Shown here in pieces: positions 46,696 through 55,148 of a stretch of 64,000 nt of DNA (position 1 is the stretch's first letter; each line of letters starts with the position of its first letter). The position numbers and the translations under genes are program-made. The stretch is from assembly GCF_016907975.1 (NCBI RefSeq), contig NZ_JAFBCY010000002.1, positions 124,001 through 188,000 of the forward strand, read 5' to 3'. The notes beneath the pieces were generated by a model, which was not told the DNA's origin, made no database searches, and saw only the letters and a list, made by a program, of their open reading frames with translations. The DNA is from Methylopila capsulata (GTDB lineage Bacteria; Pseudomonadota; Alphaproteobacteria; Rhizobiales; Methylopilaceae).

Positions 46696-46910
46696 CGATG
46701 AGCAGCGAGACGACGCTGATGGAGCGCCTGGAGGCGCTCGAGATCAGGATCGCCTATCAGGACGAGGCCATCGAAAGCCTGAACCAGACGATCACCCAGC
46801 AGTGGGCGCTGATCGACGCGCTCCAGCGCCAGACGGCCGCGCTCGGCGAGCGGCTCGACGACGCGGCGAGCGGCGTCGCGCCCGTCGACCGTCCGCCGCC
46901 GCATTACTGA
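46692..46910 (+). CDS. slyX: SlyX family coiled-coil protein
   Basis: 72 residues. LMERLEALEIRIAYQDEAIE (20) and LNQTITQQWALIDALQRQ are the short coiled-coil core of SlyX, ending in the usual PPPHY. The role is unknown; it was first named for a lysis-related locus next to slyD. The ATGA start overlaps trhO, with an alternative ATG two codons later. Confidence 0.9.
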   Translation: MTMSSETTLMERLEALEIRIAYQDEAIESLNQTITQQWALIDALQRQTAALGERLDDAASGVAPVDRPPPHY

Positions 46911-47038
46911 CGGCGCCTCGGCTCGCGCGGCCGGGGTGGCGGTGACGTCAGACGGCGACGTGAGCAGCGGCCCCTTGCCGCGGGCCCGCTGCGCGTAATG
47001 TTTCCCCGACCGGCGACCGCCCGGCGAGGAGACGCGAC

Positions 47039-47569
47039 ATGACGACCGAGGGACGGAACGGCATCACCTGCGTGGTCGTCATGGGGCCGTCCGGCGTCGG
47101 GAAGACGACGACCGCCGAAGGCCTCGCGGCGCGGCTCGGCTGGGCCTTCGCCGAGGCCGACCGGTTCCACCCGCAGGCCAACATCGACAAGATGACGGCC
47201 GGAATTCCGCTCGACGACGACGACCGCGCGCCCTGGCTGGCGCTGATCCGGGACTGGATCAGCGCGAAGGCCCAGGCCGGCGAGAGCACGGTCGTCACCT
47301 GCTCGGCGCTGAAGCGGCGCTACCGCGACGTGCTGCGCGGCGCCGACGCCCGCGTCCGCTTCCTCGAGCTGATGGGCGAGGTCGACACGATCCAGGGCCG
47401 GATGGCGTCCCGCAAAGGCCACTACATGCCGCCGTCCCTGCTCGCCTCCCAGTTCGCGGACCTCGAGCCGCTCGATGACGACGAGGACGGCGTGATCGTC
47501 GACGTCTCGGCGACGCCGGAGGAGGTGATCTCGGCCGGCGTCGCAAAGCTCGGACTGGCCCGCAGTTGA
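47039..47569 (+). CDS. gntK: Gluconokinase
   Basis: 176 residues. Phosphorylates gluconate to 6-phosphogluconate. Walker A loop MGPSGVGKTTTAEGLAARLG, the substrate segment ADRFHPQANIDKMTAGIPLDD-type (ADRFHPQANIDKM, GIPLDDDDRAPWL), and TCSALKRRYRDVLRG are diagnostic of the GntK/IdnK shikimate-kinase-like family. It is followed after 37 bases by a GntP-type permease, an evident two-gene gluconate operon. No GntR regulator is adjacent. Confidence 0.95.
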   Translation: MTTEGRNGITCVVVMGPSGVGKTTTAEGLAARLGWAFAEADRFHPQANIDKMTAGIPLDDDDRAPWLALIRDWISAKAQAGESTVVTCSALKRRYRDVLRGADARVRFLELMGEVDTIQGRMASRKGHYMPPSLLASQFADLEPLDDDEDGVIVDVSATPEEVISAGVAKLGLARS

Positions 47570-47606
47570 TGTCCGCCGCCTCACTTCAGCGTCCCTAGGA
47601 GCCGCC

Positions 47607-48995
47607 ATGAACGCCGCCGCCGCCGCCGCGCCCGCCCTCGGCGCGGGACCCCTGCTGATGATCGCGGCCGTCGCGATCCTCGCGCTTCTGGTTCTCATCA
47701 TCTACCTGCGGGTCCACGCCTTCGTCGCGCTGGTGCTGGTCAGTCTGGTGACGGCCTTCGCGACCGGCGTGGCGCCGGGAAAGGTCATCGACACCCTCGT
47801 GAACGGCTTCGGCGCCACGCTCGGACCCGTGGCGCTGCTCGTCGGCTTCGGCGCCATGCTGGGACGGCTCGTCGAGGTGTCCGGCGGCGCCCAGGCGCTC
47901 GCCGACGACCTCATCCGCTTCTTCGGCGAGAAACGCGCACCGCTCGCGCTCGGCGTCGCCTCGCTGATCTTCGGCTTCCCGATCTTTTTCGACGCCGGCC
48001 TCGTCGTGATGCTGCCGATCGTGTTCTCGGTCGCGCGCCGTCTCGGCGGCGGGCTGCTGCGCTACGGCATCCCGGTCGCGGGCGCCTTTTCGGTCATGCA
48101 CGTCTTCGTGCCGCCGCACCCCGGCCCCGTCGCCTCGACCGAACTGCTGAAGGCCGACGTCGGCCTCGTCACCCTGCTCGGCCTCGCGATCGCGATCCCG
48201 ACCTGGTACGTGACCAGCTACCTCTACGGCGTCTGGATCGGCCGGCGGATCGTGCTGCCGGTGCCGGATCTGCTCGCGGGAGGGCCGCAGGAGGAGCGGA
48301 AGGCCAACCCGCCGAAGTCCTCGACAGTGGTGTGGCTGCTGCTGCTGCCGCTCGCCATCATCTTCGTCAACACCGGCCTGAACGGCCTGCGCTCGATGGG
48401 CCTCGCCGACGGCGACGCGACCTGGTTCCAGGTGGCCCGGGCGCTCGGGGCGACGCCGGTCGCGCTGCTGGTCGCCGTGCTCGTCGCCTCCTACGTGCTG
48501 GGCGTGCGCCGCGGCGAGAGCGCCCAGACCATCGAGAAACTGATCGACGGCGCGCTGGGGCCTGTCTGCGCCGTCATCCTGATCACGGGCGCCGGCGGCA
48601 TGTTCGGCGCGGTGCTGCGGGCGAGCGGGATCGGGGACGCGCTCGCCGGCGCGCTGAACGGCATGGGGCTCCACATCTTCATCGCGGCCTACGTGATCGC
48701 GACCGCGCTCCGCGTCGCGCAGGGCTCGGCGACGGTCGCGCTGATCACCGCGGCGGGCCTCGTGCAGCCTGCGGTCTCGGCCGCCGGCTACGAGGGCGTG
48801 CAGCTCGCGGCGATCGTGCTGGCGCTGGCGGCGGGCTCGGTGACGCTCAGCCACGTCAACGACAGCGGGTTCTGGCTGGTCGGCCGGTTCTACGAGATGG
48901 ACGTGAAGACCACGCTGAAGACCTGGACCGTGCTCGAGACGCTGATCGGCGTCATGGGCTTCGCGCTGGCGGGCCTGATCTTCGTGCTGGCCTGA
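47607..48995 (+). CDS. gntP: Gluconate:H+ symporter, GntP family
   Basis: 462 residues with about 12-14 hydrophobic segments. Family motifs: GFGATLGPVALLVGFGAMLG, FFDAGLVVMLPIVFSVAR, HVFVPPHPGPVASTELL, ALRVAQGSATVALITAAGLV (20), and LSHVNDSGFWLVGRFYEM. It imports gluconate or related hexonates across the inner membrane with protons; gntK just upstream phosphorylates the product. A periplasmic sugar dehydrogenase elsewhere in the window could supply gluconate. Confidence 0.95.
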   Translation: MNAAAAAAPALGAGPLLMIAAVAILALLVLIIYLRVHAFVALVLVSLVTAFATGVAPGKVIDTLVNGFGATLGPVALLVGFGAMLGRLVEVSGGAQALADDLIRFFGEKRAPLALGVASLIFGFPIFFDAGLVVMLPIVFSVARRLGGGLLRYGIPVAGAFSVMHVFVPPHPGPVASTELLKADVGLVTLLGLAIAIPTWYVTSYLYGVWIGRRIVLPVPDLLAGGPQEERKANPPKSSTVVWLLLLPLAIIFVNTGLNGLRSMGLADGDATWFQVARALGATPVALLVAVLVASYVLGVRRGESAQTIEKLIDGALGPVCAVILITGAGGMFGAVLRASGIGDALAGALNGMGLHIFIAAYVIATALRVAQGSATVALITAAGLVQPAVSAAGYEGVQLAAIVLALAAGSVTLSHVNDSGFWLVGRFYEMDVKTTLKTWTVLETLIGVMGFALAGLIFVLA

Positions 48996-49002
48996 AACGC
49001 GA

Positions 49003-49033
49003 GACGGGCGGGACCCGTGGGATCCCGCCCGTC
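49003..49033. terminator. Hairpin shared by gntP and the FKBP gene
   Basis: GACGGGCGGGA (49003-49013) pairs with TCCCGCCCGTC (49023-49033), lying in the 68-base gap between the two convergent genes. A short gttag tail follows; probably a bidirectional terminator. Confidence 0.6.
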
Positions 49034-49063
49034 GTTAGATCAGGTCGATGCGACGAAGGCCGC

Positions 49064-49486
49064 TCAGCGGACGCCGAGCAGCTCCACGTCGAAGATCAGC
49101 GTGGCGTTCGGGGGAATCACCCCGCCGGCGCCGCGCGCGCCGTAGCCGAGCTCGGCCGGGATCGTCAGCGTGCGCTTGCCGCCGACCTTCATGCCGGCGA
49201 CGCCCTCGTCCCAGCCCTTGATGACCTGGCCGCCGCCCAGCGCGAACGCGAAGGGCTGGCCGCGGTCGCGGGACGAATCGAACTTCGCGCCCTTCTCGCC
49301 GCCCTTGTCGAGCCAGCCGGTGTAATGCACCTGCACCGTCTTGCCGGGCACGGCCTCGGGGCCGGAGCCGACGGCTTCGTCGACATAGGCGAGGCCCGAA
49401 GGCAGGGTCTTGGTTTCGGCGGCGGCGGCGCTGAGGGTCATGGCGAGAACGAAGGCTCCGGTCGAAAGACTGCGTAGAAAGGTCAT
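49064..49486 (-). CDS. FKBP-type peptidyl-prolyl cis-trans isomerase, periplasmic
   Basis: 140 residues. Signal peptide ([17 protein letters not shown]) followed by a single FKBP domain: [32 protein letters not shown] (20), [18 protein letters not shown] and [20 protein letters not shown] (20). The residues lining the proline pocket (Tyr, Phe, Asp, Trp, Tyr, Phe) appear in place. It should assist folding of exported proteins. Confidence 0.94.
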   Translation of the reverse strand: MTFLRSLSTGAFVLAMTLSAAAAETKTLPSGLAYVDEAVGSGPEAVPGKTVQVHYTGWLDKGGEKGAKFDSSRDRGQPFAFALGGGQVIKGWDEGVAGMKVGGKRTLTIPAELGYGARGAGGVIPPNATLIFDVELLGVR

Positions 49487-49517
49487 GAGGATGGGTCGAG
49501 CTCCCGAGGATGTGGGA

Positions 49518-49733
49518 TCAGGCGCCGGCGCCGAAGGGCGAGGCGATCATGCCCTCGCCGACGACGCGCTCGTGGCTTTCGCCGCGGCTCTTGACGCGGT
49601 ACTGCGGCTCGAGGTCGTCGCGCTCGGCCGGCATGAGCCGGACGATCTCGACCTCGGCGGCCGTGCGGCCGTAGGCGGACGCGGCGAGCGAGACGTGCTG
49701 GCCGACTTTGTAACGATGGATGCGGTCTGACAT
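49518..49733 (-). CDS. Small conserved protein, unknown function
   Basis: 71 residues from the ATG at 49733. [20 protein letters not shown] (20) then [20 protein letters not shown] (20) and [12 protein letters not shown] suggest a small beta-barrel-like domain. Comparable proteins occur widely in Hyphomicrobiales from memory, but no function is known. It lies 31 bases upstream of the FKBP gene on the same strand and may share its transcript. Confidence 0.7.
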   Translation of the reverse strand: MSDRIHRYKVGQHVSLAASAYGRTAAEVEIVRLMPAERDDLEPQYRVKSRGESHERVVGEGMIASPFGAGA

Positions 49734-50048
49734 CCGTCTTGATACCATGCCGCGCACGCCGGCGACAGCGCGCTCTTTGCGGGCGCTGCGGACATCGCGC
49801 ACTTGACATCCGGGCCTCCGCCCCCAATTGAAGCGTCTCCCGTGGGCCGGCGTCGCGCCCGCGGCCGCGCCGGACTGATGCGGCTTCGCATGTCCGGCCC
49901 TTTGTTCGCCTAAGCCGTACCCACGAAGGCCTCGCGCCACTCGGGCGCGACTTGTTCCTTTTGACGGCGTGCGCCGGAACGTCTCCGCGTTCTCAAGCGC
50001 TATCGCTCCCGGCCCCGCGCCGCACACATCGAGCTTGAAGGAGACGAC
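49734..50048. other. 315-base divergent region upstream of rpsU
   Basis: No gene is seen. A TTGACA at 49803-49808 with AATTGA 17 bases downstream is the best promoter-like pair on the plus strand, but far (about 220 bases) from the rpsU start, so a long leader or another promoter would be needed. The ribosome site GGAGACGAC lies just before the rpsU GTG. Confidence 0.45.
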
Positions 50049-50369
50049 GTGCAGGTTCTCGTACGCGACAACAACATCGACCAGGCCCTCAAGGTCCTGA
50101 AGAAGAAGATGCAGCGCGAAGGCGTGTTCCGCGAGATGCGCCAGCGGAAGGCCTACGAGAAGCCGTCCGAGAAGCGCGCCCGCGAGAAGGCCGAGGCCGT
50201 CCGCCGCACCCGCAAGGCCGCCCGCAAGGCCGCCCAGCGCGAAGGCCTGATCCCCGGCCCGAAGAAGAAGCCCCGTCCCGTCGGCGGCGCCCGTTCGCCG
50301 CGCTTCGGCGCAGGCGCGCCCAGCGCCGGCGGCGCGGCCCCGGCCACCGGCGGCTTCGACCGGACCTGA
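50049..50369 (+). CDS. rpsU: Small ribosomal subunit protein bS21
   Basis: 106 residues from a GTG. The S21 core is the start [20 protein letters not shown] (20) and [19 protein letters not shown], a basic two-helix protein of the 30S platform. The last 35 or so residues are a Gly/Pro/Ala/Arg-rich tail not present in E. coli S21 (71 residues), but extended S21 tails are frequent in alphaproteobacteria. A hairpin follows the stop. Confidence 0.95.
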   Translation: MQVLVRDNNIDQALKVLKKKMQREGVFREMRQRKAYEKPSEKRAREKAEAVRRTRKAARKAAQREGLIPGPKKKPRPVGGARSPRFGAGAPSAGGAAPATGGFDRT

Positions 50370-50374
50370 GTCGA

Positions 50375-50395
50375 AGCGAGGCCCCAGGCCTCGCT
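50375..50395 (+). terminator. Hairpin after rpsU
   Basis: AGCGAGGCC, loop CCA, GGCCTCGCT: a perfect 9-base-pair stem 5 bases past the rpsU stop, without a T-tract. Confidence 0.5.
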
Positions 50396-50427
50396 CACGC
50401 GTCAGCACGCCTCGCTCACTTGCCCGC

Positions 50428-50916
50428 TCACTTGCCCGCCGGCACGTTGATCACCGTGCCGTTGGACAGAATGACGTCGCCCGGCCGCTGGCCGGGCGCG
50501 CATTCCCCGAGCTTCCGCGCCTCGATGGTGGTGCGGAAGCGGCGCTCGCCGCCCACTTCGCCCGCGAGCCCCGTCATCACGGTGGTGGCCTCGGCCCGCG
50601 CGAAGCTCTCGAAATCCCCCGACACCACGATTCTGTTGTCGATCGAGGTCGGCCCCGACCGGCAGATCGCGCCGGCCGCGTAGCCGCCGTCCTCGGTGCG
50701 CTTGAAGTCGTCGTTGCGGCAGGTGAGCCCCGTCATGGCCTGGCGCACCAGCCGGTCGGTCCCCGCCCCCACGCACTCCTTCGCGACCGTGCGCCCGGCG
50801 TCGGTGATCGTCGCGGTCTCCCACAGGCCCGGCGCGCGCGACGGCGGCGAGGCGGCGAGGGCTGCGCCGCCTAGGGCGAGCGAACCGGCGATCAGGGCGA
50901 GACGGGCGGCGTGCAT
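50428..50916 (-). CDS. DUF3617 family periplasmic protein
   Basis: 162 residues from the ATG at 50916. Signal peptide (LALIAGSLALGGAALAA), then APGLWETATITDAGRTVAKE (20) with the GLWE start of DUF3617, and paired cysteines (ECVGAGTD, LTCRNDD, AICRSG, GECAPGQ) likely forming two disulfides. The family is common in Hyphomicrobiales and its function is unknown. The frame is open for a further kilobase upstream through repeats but has no coding character there. Confidence 0.85.
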   Translation of the reverse strand: MHAARLALIAGSLALGGAALAASPPSRAPGLWETATITDAGRTVAKECVGAGTDRLVRQAMTGLTCRNDDFKRTEDGGYAAGAICRSGPTSIDNRIVVSGDFESFARAEATTVMTGLAGEVGGERRFRTTIEARKLGECAPGQRPGDVILSNGTVINVPAGK

Positions 50917-51653
50917 GGCGGTCCTCAAGACAGGGCGCTCCTCGAAATGACGCGTCCGGCGTTCTGTCGCGCGCCGGATCGGCCGCGATGCTGGCCCGCC
51001 GCGCGGCGTTCGTCCATCGCCCGTTGGTCCGTGATCCCCATCGATCCCGCCTCCTCCGCACGCGAAAATCCGCCCGCCGGGGCTTATTCGCCCCACGGCC
51101 GTTCGATCCCTGCGATGACGACTCCACGCAATGTGAAACCGGGAAGGCGCGGAACGCCGGGCCACCCTGTTCTGTAGAAAGCAGATGTCGGTCGCCCGAC
51201 GTTCCGCGCGCGGCGGTTTCGCGCCTGGCTGCAGTCGGCTCCGGGGCGCTCCTGCCGGGAGGCCTTTCCAAACCTGAGGGCGACCCCCTGGCTTGTATGT
51301 GGCGTCCCTCGCGGGGGGCTGAAGCCTTCGGCCTTTGGGACCGGAGGCCAAGCCGCCGCGTTCAGGCGGGTCCGACCCTGGTGTAGGGCGCCCGTCGTAG
51401 TGCGGGCGGGCCTCGCAACGCTTCTCGGCCCTTGCGCCCTCATGAGGAACGCGCGCGCCGGGAAGGCCCCGCAGCTCAGACGTCCCGGGGCGGTGACATC
51501 CGGTCATCCCCGCCGCAGGCGCCGCCCCCTCCCCGCATGGCCGGCCGGTCCGGACACGCCTCCCGTGACGGGGAGTGGCCGGGAAAAGGTGCAGGGTGAT
51601 AGGAATAAAGTCAAGGGTGGTTGTGGGGGCGCCCTCTGCGCTTCCTTCCACGC

Positions 51654-51744
51654 GCCGTCGTGGTCCGGCTTGGCCGGACCACCCATGTCGGGCGTGGCGC
51701 TCGACGCTGGAGATGGGTCCTCCGGTCAAGCCGGAGGACGACGG
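51654..51744. repeat. 91-base direct repeat, copy 1
   Basis: Begins GCCGTCGTGGTCCGGCTTGG and ends GGAGGACGACGG. It contains two hairpins: GTGGTCCGGC/GCCGGACCAC-type at the left and GTCCTCCGG/CCGGAGGAC at the right. Near-identical to the copy at 51827. Confidence 0.85.
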
Positions 51745-51826
51745 GGCGGGTGGCCCGGAGCGATGCGGCGGAACGGTCCCCGCACCTTGCGGCAGCGTCG
51801 TGCGGGCCGCCCCCCCGCCCCCGCGA

Positions 51827-51917
51827 GCCGTCGTGGTCCGGCTTGACCGGACCACCCATGTCAGGCGTGGCGCTCGACGCTTGAGGTGGGTCCTCCGGTC
51901 AAGCCGGAGGACGACGG
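51827..51917. repeat. 91-base direct repeat, copy 2
   Basis: Same orientation as copy 1, shifted by 173 bases, with only a few single-base differences (for example ggcttgacc against ggcttggcc). The two-hairpin layout is that of a bacterial interspersed mosaic element. Confidence 0.85.
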
Positions 51918-51954
51918 CGGTGGGTGGCCCCCTCGCCGAAGGCCCGCGCGTGGG

Positions 51955-52094
51955 TCTCCCCTCCCCCTTGTGGGGAGGGGCCGGGGGTGGGGGTGGTTCC
52001 GGATGAGCCGGTCCGCCCACGCCGCCGCTCGGCGTTGGCGCGCGCCGTTCTGCGCCACCCCCACCCTAACCCCTCCCCGCAAGGGGGAGGGGGA
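51955..52094. repeat. Inverted repeat pair of the C-rich/G-rich type
   Basis: TCTCCCCTCCCCCTTGTGGG at 51955 onward (to 51996) is matched in inverse by the segment 52056-52094 that ends GCAAGGGGGAGGGGGA, with about 60 bases between. Such paired CTCCCC...GGGGAG elements are frequent between genes of alphaproteobacteria. It ends about 60 bases before the next gene. Confidence 0.7.
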
Positions 52095-52153
52095 CGAAGG
52101 CGCCGGCCCGCCCGGCCATTGACGCCAGCGCGGCGCCTGCGAAACATGAGCGC

Positions 52154-52783
52154 ATGACCAGCCTGCCCGCCCCCGAGACCCACGACCCGCTCCGACGCCT
52201 GGCCACGCTCGCGGCGCTCGCCGTGCTGCTCGGCTTCGCCGTGCAGGGGCTGGTGCTGGCGGCGAAGCTGAGTTTTGGGGCCTCCGTACCGGCCGCAGCT
52301 TTTGCGGTCGATCTCGCGGCGGGCGTCGCCTGGTCGGCGGTGGTGTGCCTCGGGGCCTCGGTCGGGGTGTCGGCGTTCCGGGCGAAGGCGGCGCTAGCGG
52401 GCCTCATCGCCGCGCTGTTCGCGCCGCTCGGCGTCGCCGCCGCCAAGGCCATGAACCAGACGCTCAGCGCCGCGATCGGCCTGAGCGCGAAGCCCGCCGC
52501 CCTCCCCCTAATCGCGCTCGCCGGGTTGAAGGCGGTCGAATACGCCGTGCTCGGCTTCGTCCTCGCGACGCTTGTCCAGCGCGGCGTCCAGAGGCTGCCG
52601 CCCTACGCCGCGACGGGCCTCGCCGTCGGCCTCGTCTTCGGCGGCGCGGCGCTCGCCTTGCGCCTGTCAGCCGCGCTCGCCACAGCGCCGGAGATCGCGG
52701 CGCTCGCCGTCAACGAGATCGTCTTTCCCGTGGGGTGCGCCGCGGTGGTCTATGTGGGGCAGGCTATGGGGCGGGCGGGATAG
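52154..52783 (+). CDS. Multi-pass membrane protein of unknown function
   Basis: 209 residues with about six hydrophobic segments (LATLAALAVLLGFAVQGLVL (20), VDLAAGVAWSAVVCLGASVG (20), ALIAALFAPLGVAAAKAM-type, LGFVLATLVQRG, NEIVFPVGCAAVVYVGQAMG (20)). No motif is recognised. GC-rich and in the codon style of the core genome, so it belongs to the host chromosome rather than to the AT-rich gene downstream. Confidence 0.72.
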   Translation: MTSLPAPETHDPLRRLATLAALAVLLGFAVQGLVLAAKLSFGASVPAAAFAVDLAAGVAWSAVVCLGASVGVSAFRAKAALAGLIAALFAPLGVAAAKAMNQTLSAAIGLSAKPAALPLIALAGLKAVEYAVLGFVLATLVQRGVQRLPPYAATGLAVGLVFGGAALALRLSAALATAPEIAALAVNEIVFPVGCAAVVYVGQAMGRAG

Positions 52784-52807
52784 ACCGCCCCTCGGACCAC
52801 GCGCTGC

Positions 52808-52839
52808 GTCATGTCCGTCAAAGCCCGGCATCCACGACT
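52808..52839. repeat. Diverged single arm of the palindromic repeat
   Basis: Shares GTCATG at the left and GGCATCCACGACT at the right with the arm at 11195-11223, with a changed centre. There is no matching second arm downstream, so the element is broken. It sits at the left edge of the AT-rich segment. Confidence 0.6.
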
Positions 52840-53007
52840 GCATTTTCAGTCAGTTGCTGTGCGGCCCAGTTGACGGTCAGATCGAGGAGAGAACGCTGAC
52901 AGCCCCAGTTCGGGAGTGGCAGGCCATCTAAAGGTCCAGCTTAACCGCCATTCGTGAACATATTGCCGAACATCGATAGATAGGAATCGAGGACCGAAAC
53001 GTGCAGC

Positions 53008-55146
53008 ATGCACGAATTACGTGTCATCCGCGGAGTCGCGACTTTGAGTACCCTCACCCGCCAAGCCCTGCGAGTTTATTCGGCATTGTCTGAATTAGGC
53101 GGAGGCCAGGGCGACGTTCTAGATGCATTGATACCATTTTTTGATCCCGTACTGTCTGCATTCGACAACAAAATTTTCGATCATAGGTTATTCGCAACCG
53201 GAGTGCACCGATTATACGGATGGCGCTTCACTGGAGACATTGCCGAGAAATTCATACCTCGCCTCGAACGAAAGGGAATACTCAGGAAAATCAATCAATC
53301 GGGTCGGGACGCCGCCTATATTGTTCGATATCAATCGCAGGCTAGCGGTAACGAGACCGGAATTACTTTAATATTCGAAGAAATAATTGATCTATTTGAA
53401 CGGTTTCCGGTACTAGTTTCTGATCTTCTTAGTTATCATAAAAATCGCGACGATCTTAAAGATATACTAATACGATTTCTTGTTTCGATGGACTCACAAG
53501 GACAAGGTGCCTACTCACCCGAGTTCGGCTATCTTGAACCTTCTGGAGAGGCACAATCAATTCTTGAGAAGCTTGAGGAAGGGGGACGCCCTCTAGATCC
53601 AAATGATCGGTACATCTGCGCCCGTTTTGTTCGATACCTCCTTCGAAAGCACCCGAAATACACGGAACATTTGGTAAGACTGGCATCGATTGCATTGCTT
53701 ACAGAAGTTGTCGAAGATTTTATAAAGCCGACGACGTCTGAAGCAAAAACCAGCTTAACAATCATAATCGACGCTCCTCTCGCATTAGATTACCTTGGCT
53801 GCTCGGGCCATGCACACAAAGAGGATATCTCTGCCATACTCGACTCTCTTCGGGCTATTGGAGCTCGATTAATCGTTTTCCCTATCACGTGCCTAGAGAT
53901 GCAAAGAAATTTGCGAGGCATGCTGACCTTGGAACCCAGCTTACGGCACGGGTACACGCACAACGCACTCATAAAGAAAGAAACATCAATTGAATATGTT
54001 CGCGCAGTAGCGAATAATCCAGAAGCTGCCTTGGAACGGTTAGGCATTACTATTAGGCAGATCTCCTTAAATGATAATCCGTATCTTCATAAATATTTTA
54101 CATCAGAGCAGTACGAAGACTTTTTAGCGTCTGTTAGTTGGGTTGAGCAGCTAAATGCGCGAGAACACGACGCTACTGCAGCCGCTTTAACCATTAGGCT
54201 TCGTGAGGGTCGCAGCGCTATCGACATATTCAGTAACCGTTACGTTATGGTCACGCGAAACAATGCCTTCGTTAGGCACACAAGAAAGTATTGCTTGCAG
54301 AGTAGAATTATCCTTGAAGGACAAGAATCTCCGATAGTTCACCAGCGAGAGCTAGCCACGATTGCTTGGCTTAGAACCGGCCTTGGTCAGAATGATGCAA
54401 TCCCGCGTGGGCATCTTATTGCATCTTGTGATAGAGTGCTTCAGCTCAGGCCAGAGGTTCGCCGTGCTCTCGCAGATCAACTCAAAAAGGTTACATCATC
54501 TAGAATTGACGAGTTTAACTTATTAATGCTGGACAGTCGGAGCGTCCAGAAGCTCACCGATGAAACATTCAACAACGAGAACGTAGTATCCGCAGAAAAT
54601 GCAGAGCGCCTATTAGACGTGATCCGCGAGGCTACCGCCGACGAGGTCAGGGAGAAATATGAAGACCAGATTGCAAGCGATCGCGCTGCAGCAGCGGCAA
54701 AAATATCTCAGCATCAGATCGAAAGCGAAAAGGCACAAGAAGAACTCGCTAAAGCCGAGAAAGCAGCACAACTTTTTGAATCAAGAAGCGAAAAACAGCT
54801 GAATGGCCTAGTCGATAATATTAACAAAATAGCCAATTCTGTGGATTTTATTGCGAGATCAGTTATGATTTTTATTTGCATTCTAGCAGTTTATCAATAT
54901 ATTACAGGATATCTGACAGATCTAACGATTTGGAAAGTGATTATATCGCTCGTAAGCCTCTTTAGTCTTTACAACCTTATCTGCAATGCGCTCGGATACG
55001 ATAAAGTTACACTACGTAGCCTTATCAACAAAATAATCGTCCAACGACTAAGATCCCAGGCACATCGACTTCACCTGCAGGACCAACTAAACTTCTACGA
55101 CATCGAAACAGATCGAGGTCAGTTGAAAATCGTCAAAAAAGTTTAA
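53008..55146 (+). CDS. Membrane-anchored PIN-like nuclease candidate, horizontally acquired
   Basis: 712 residues. Seen directly: a helical N-terminus (about 15-110) with winged-helix-like spacing ending in FIPRLERKGILRKI; an acidic middle region with TIIIDAPLALDYLG (Asp255), FPITCLEMQRN (Glu297), NAREHDATAAAL (Asp388) and YVMVTRNNAFVRHTRKY (416-419), spaced as in PIN ribonuclease domains; a charged coiled coil about 545-600; two hydrophobic helices (about 617-635, 642-663) and a basic tail. Base use differs sharply from the neighbours: hand counts of two 60-base lines gave 33% and 55% GC against 73% in the next gene, and TTA, ATA and AGA codons are common. The stop lies 2 bases from the convergent ETF-QO stop. 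PIN assignment and a defence role are inferences; it could also be a toxin-like or regulatory membrane RNase. No partner gene is next to it. Confidence 0.75.
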   Translation: MHELRVIRGVATLSTLTRQALRVYSALSELGGGQGDVLDALIPFFDPVLSAFDNKIFDHRLFATGVHRLYGWRFTGDIAEKFIPRLERKGILRKINQSGRDAAYIVRYQSQASGNETGITLIFEEIIDLFERFPVLVSDLLSYHKNRDDLKDILIRFLVSMDSQGQGAYSPEFGYLEPSGEAQSILEKLEEGGRPLDPNDRYICARFVRYLLRKHPKYTEHLVRLASIALLTEVVEDFIKPTTSEAKTSLTIIIDAPLALDYLGCSGHAHKEDISAILDSLRAIGARLIVFPITCLEMQRNLRGMLTLEPSLRHGYTHNALIKKETSIEYVRAVANNPEAALERLGITIRQISLNDNPYLHKYFTSEQYEDFLASVSWVEQLNAREHDATAAALTIRLREGRSAIDIFSNRYVMVTRNNAFVRHTRKYCLQSRIILEGQESPIVHQRELATIAWLRTGLGQNDAIPRGHLIASCDRVLQLRPEVRRALADQLKKVTSSRIDEFNLLMLDSRSVQKLTDETFNNENVVSAENAERLLDVIREATADEVREKYEDQIASDRAAAAAKISQHQIESEKAQEELAKAEKAAQLFESRSEKQLNGLVDNINKIANSVDFIARSVMIFICILAVYQYITGYLTDLTIWKVIISLVSLFSLYNLICNALGYDKVTLRSLINKIIVQRLRSQAHRLHLQDQLNFYDIETDRGQLKIVKKV

Positions 55147-55148
55147 GC

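Larger units (their letters stand above)
50917..52153. other. Gene-poor stretch of 1.2 kb with repeats
   Basis: No open frame here has a convincing start, composition or family resemblance. The stretch contains two 91-base direct repeats (51654-51744, 51827-51917), an inverted repeat pair (51955-51996 and 52056-52094) and several GC dyads between 51290 and 51560. It looks like accumulated intergenic repeats or decayed sequence. No structured RNA such as tmRNA or RNase P RNA was recognised. Confidence 0.6.

Noticed and set aside
47595-48854. Minus-strand frame opposite gntP
   Set aside because: No motif; the opposite strand is a clear 12-14 helix permease.
50988-51846. Small genes or a structured RNA (tmRNA, RNase P RNA) in the repeat-rich gap
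   Set aside because: None of the diagnostic RNA core sequences was found and the frames lack starts, conserved motifs or consistent codon use.
51654-52094. CRISPR array
   Set aside because: Only two repeat copies of 91 bases, internally palindromic, with no regular short spacers and no cas gene.
53008-55146. Pseudogene or fragment of a larger mobile element
   Set aside because: The frame is uninterrupted for 712 codons with a sensible domain order, and no mobility gene flanks it.
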